Of a stretch of DNA of 6,472 bases, positions 4,816-6,472 are shown one piece after another. Source of the DNA: Alphaproteobacteria bacterium (GTDB taxonomy: Bacteria; Pseudomonadota; Alphaproteobacteria; JAJFFI01); contig JAJFFI010000308.1 in NCBI GenBank assembly GCA_021776755.1, forward strand, positions 1 to 6,472. Reading direction: 5' to 3'. Numbering within the stretch: position 1 is the stretch's first letter; each line of letters begins with the position of its first letter. The notes under the pieces are model-generated. The model did no database searches, was not told the origin of the DNA, and saw nothing but the letters and a program-made list of their open reading frames with translations. The translations under genes were made by a program, and so were the position numbers.

Positions 4816-6472
<1,657 letters not shown>

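Overview
The window reads as ordinary chromosomal DNA of a high-GC alphaproteobacterium. The evidence is G/C-rich third codon positions, a DUF1489-family gene (a family I associate with Alphaproteobacteria), a 'DWRMRPMDG'-type response regulator paired with an Hpt protein, and a bfd-bfr pair. A Rhodospirillales-like host would fit, but I cannot fix the genus. I see no mobile element, CRISPR array, tRNA or rRNA.

Layout, left to right. (1) Bases 1-397 (+) hold the C-terminal end of a periplasmic ferric-iron-binding protein of an ABC importer. (2) Bases 398-555 are a short convergent gap with a strong stem-loop and a doubtful 53-codon ORF. (3) Bases 556-1368 (-) hold bfr (bacterioferritin) preceded by bfd (its [2Fe-2S] ferredoxin). 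In front of bfd is a readable promoter (TTGACA-17-GATAAA) overlapped by two near-identical 17-base boxes at a 16-base pitch plus an ATGAT/ATCAT inverted repeat, which looks like an iron-responsive (Fur-type) operator. (4) Bases 1450-1677 are a visibly AT-richer stretch with no convincing gene. (5) Bases 1678-2127 (+) encode a single-domain response regulator of the Rcp1-like kind. (6) Bases 2206-2625 (-) encode a DUF1489 protein, possibly from a leaderless mRNA. (7) Bases 2719-3794 (-) hold a response regulator and an Hpt phosphotransfer protein joined by an ATGA stop/start overlap, with a CtrA-like TTAA-N7-TTAC site upstream. (8) Bases 3894-6472 (-) hold two genes of leucine/isovalerate breakdown: the methylcrotonyl-CoA carboxylase biotin subunit (5' end outside the window) and hydroxymethylglutaryl-CoA lyase, 4 bases apart.

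Three themes result: iron uptake and storage (regions 1-3), phosphorelay signalling without its histidine kinase (5, 7), and leucine catabolism (8). In iron storage, Bfr takes up and mineralises iron and Bfd supplies electrons to release it. In leucine catabolism, the carboxylase makes 3-methylglutaconyl-CoA, a hydratase (not in the window) converts it to HMG-CoA, and the lyase splits that into acetoacetate and acetyl-CoA. No gene set here looks like a wholly new system. The points most worth a second look are regulatory: the tandem operator at bfd, the CtrA-like box, the possible leaderless start, and an altered active-site loop in the lyase.
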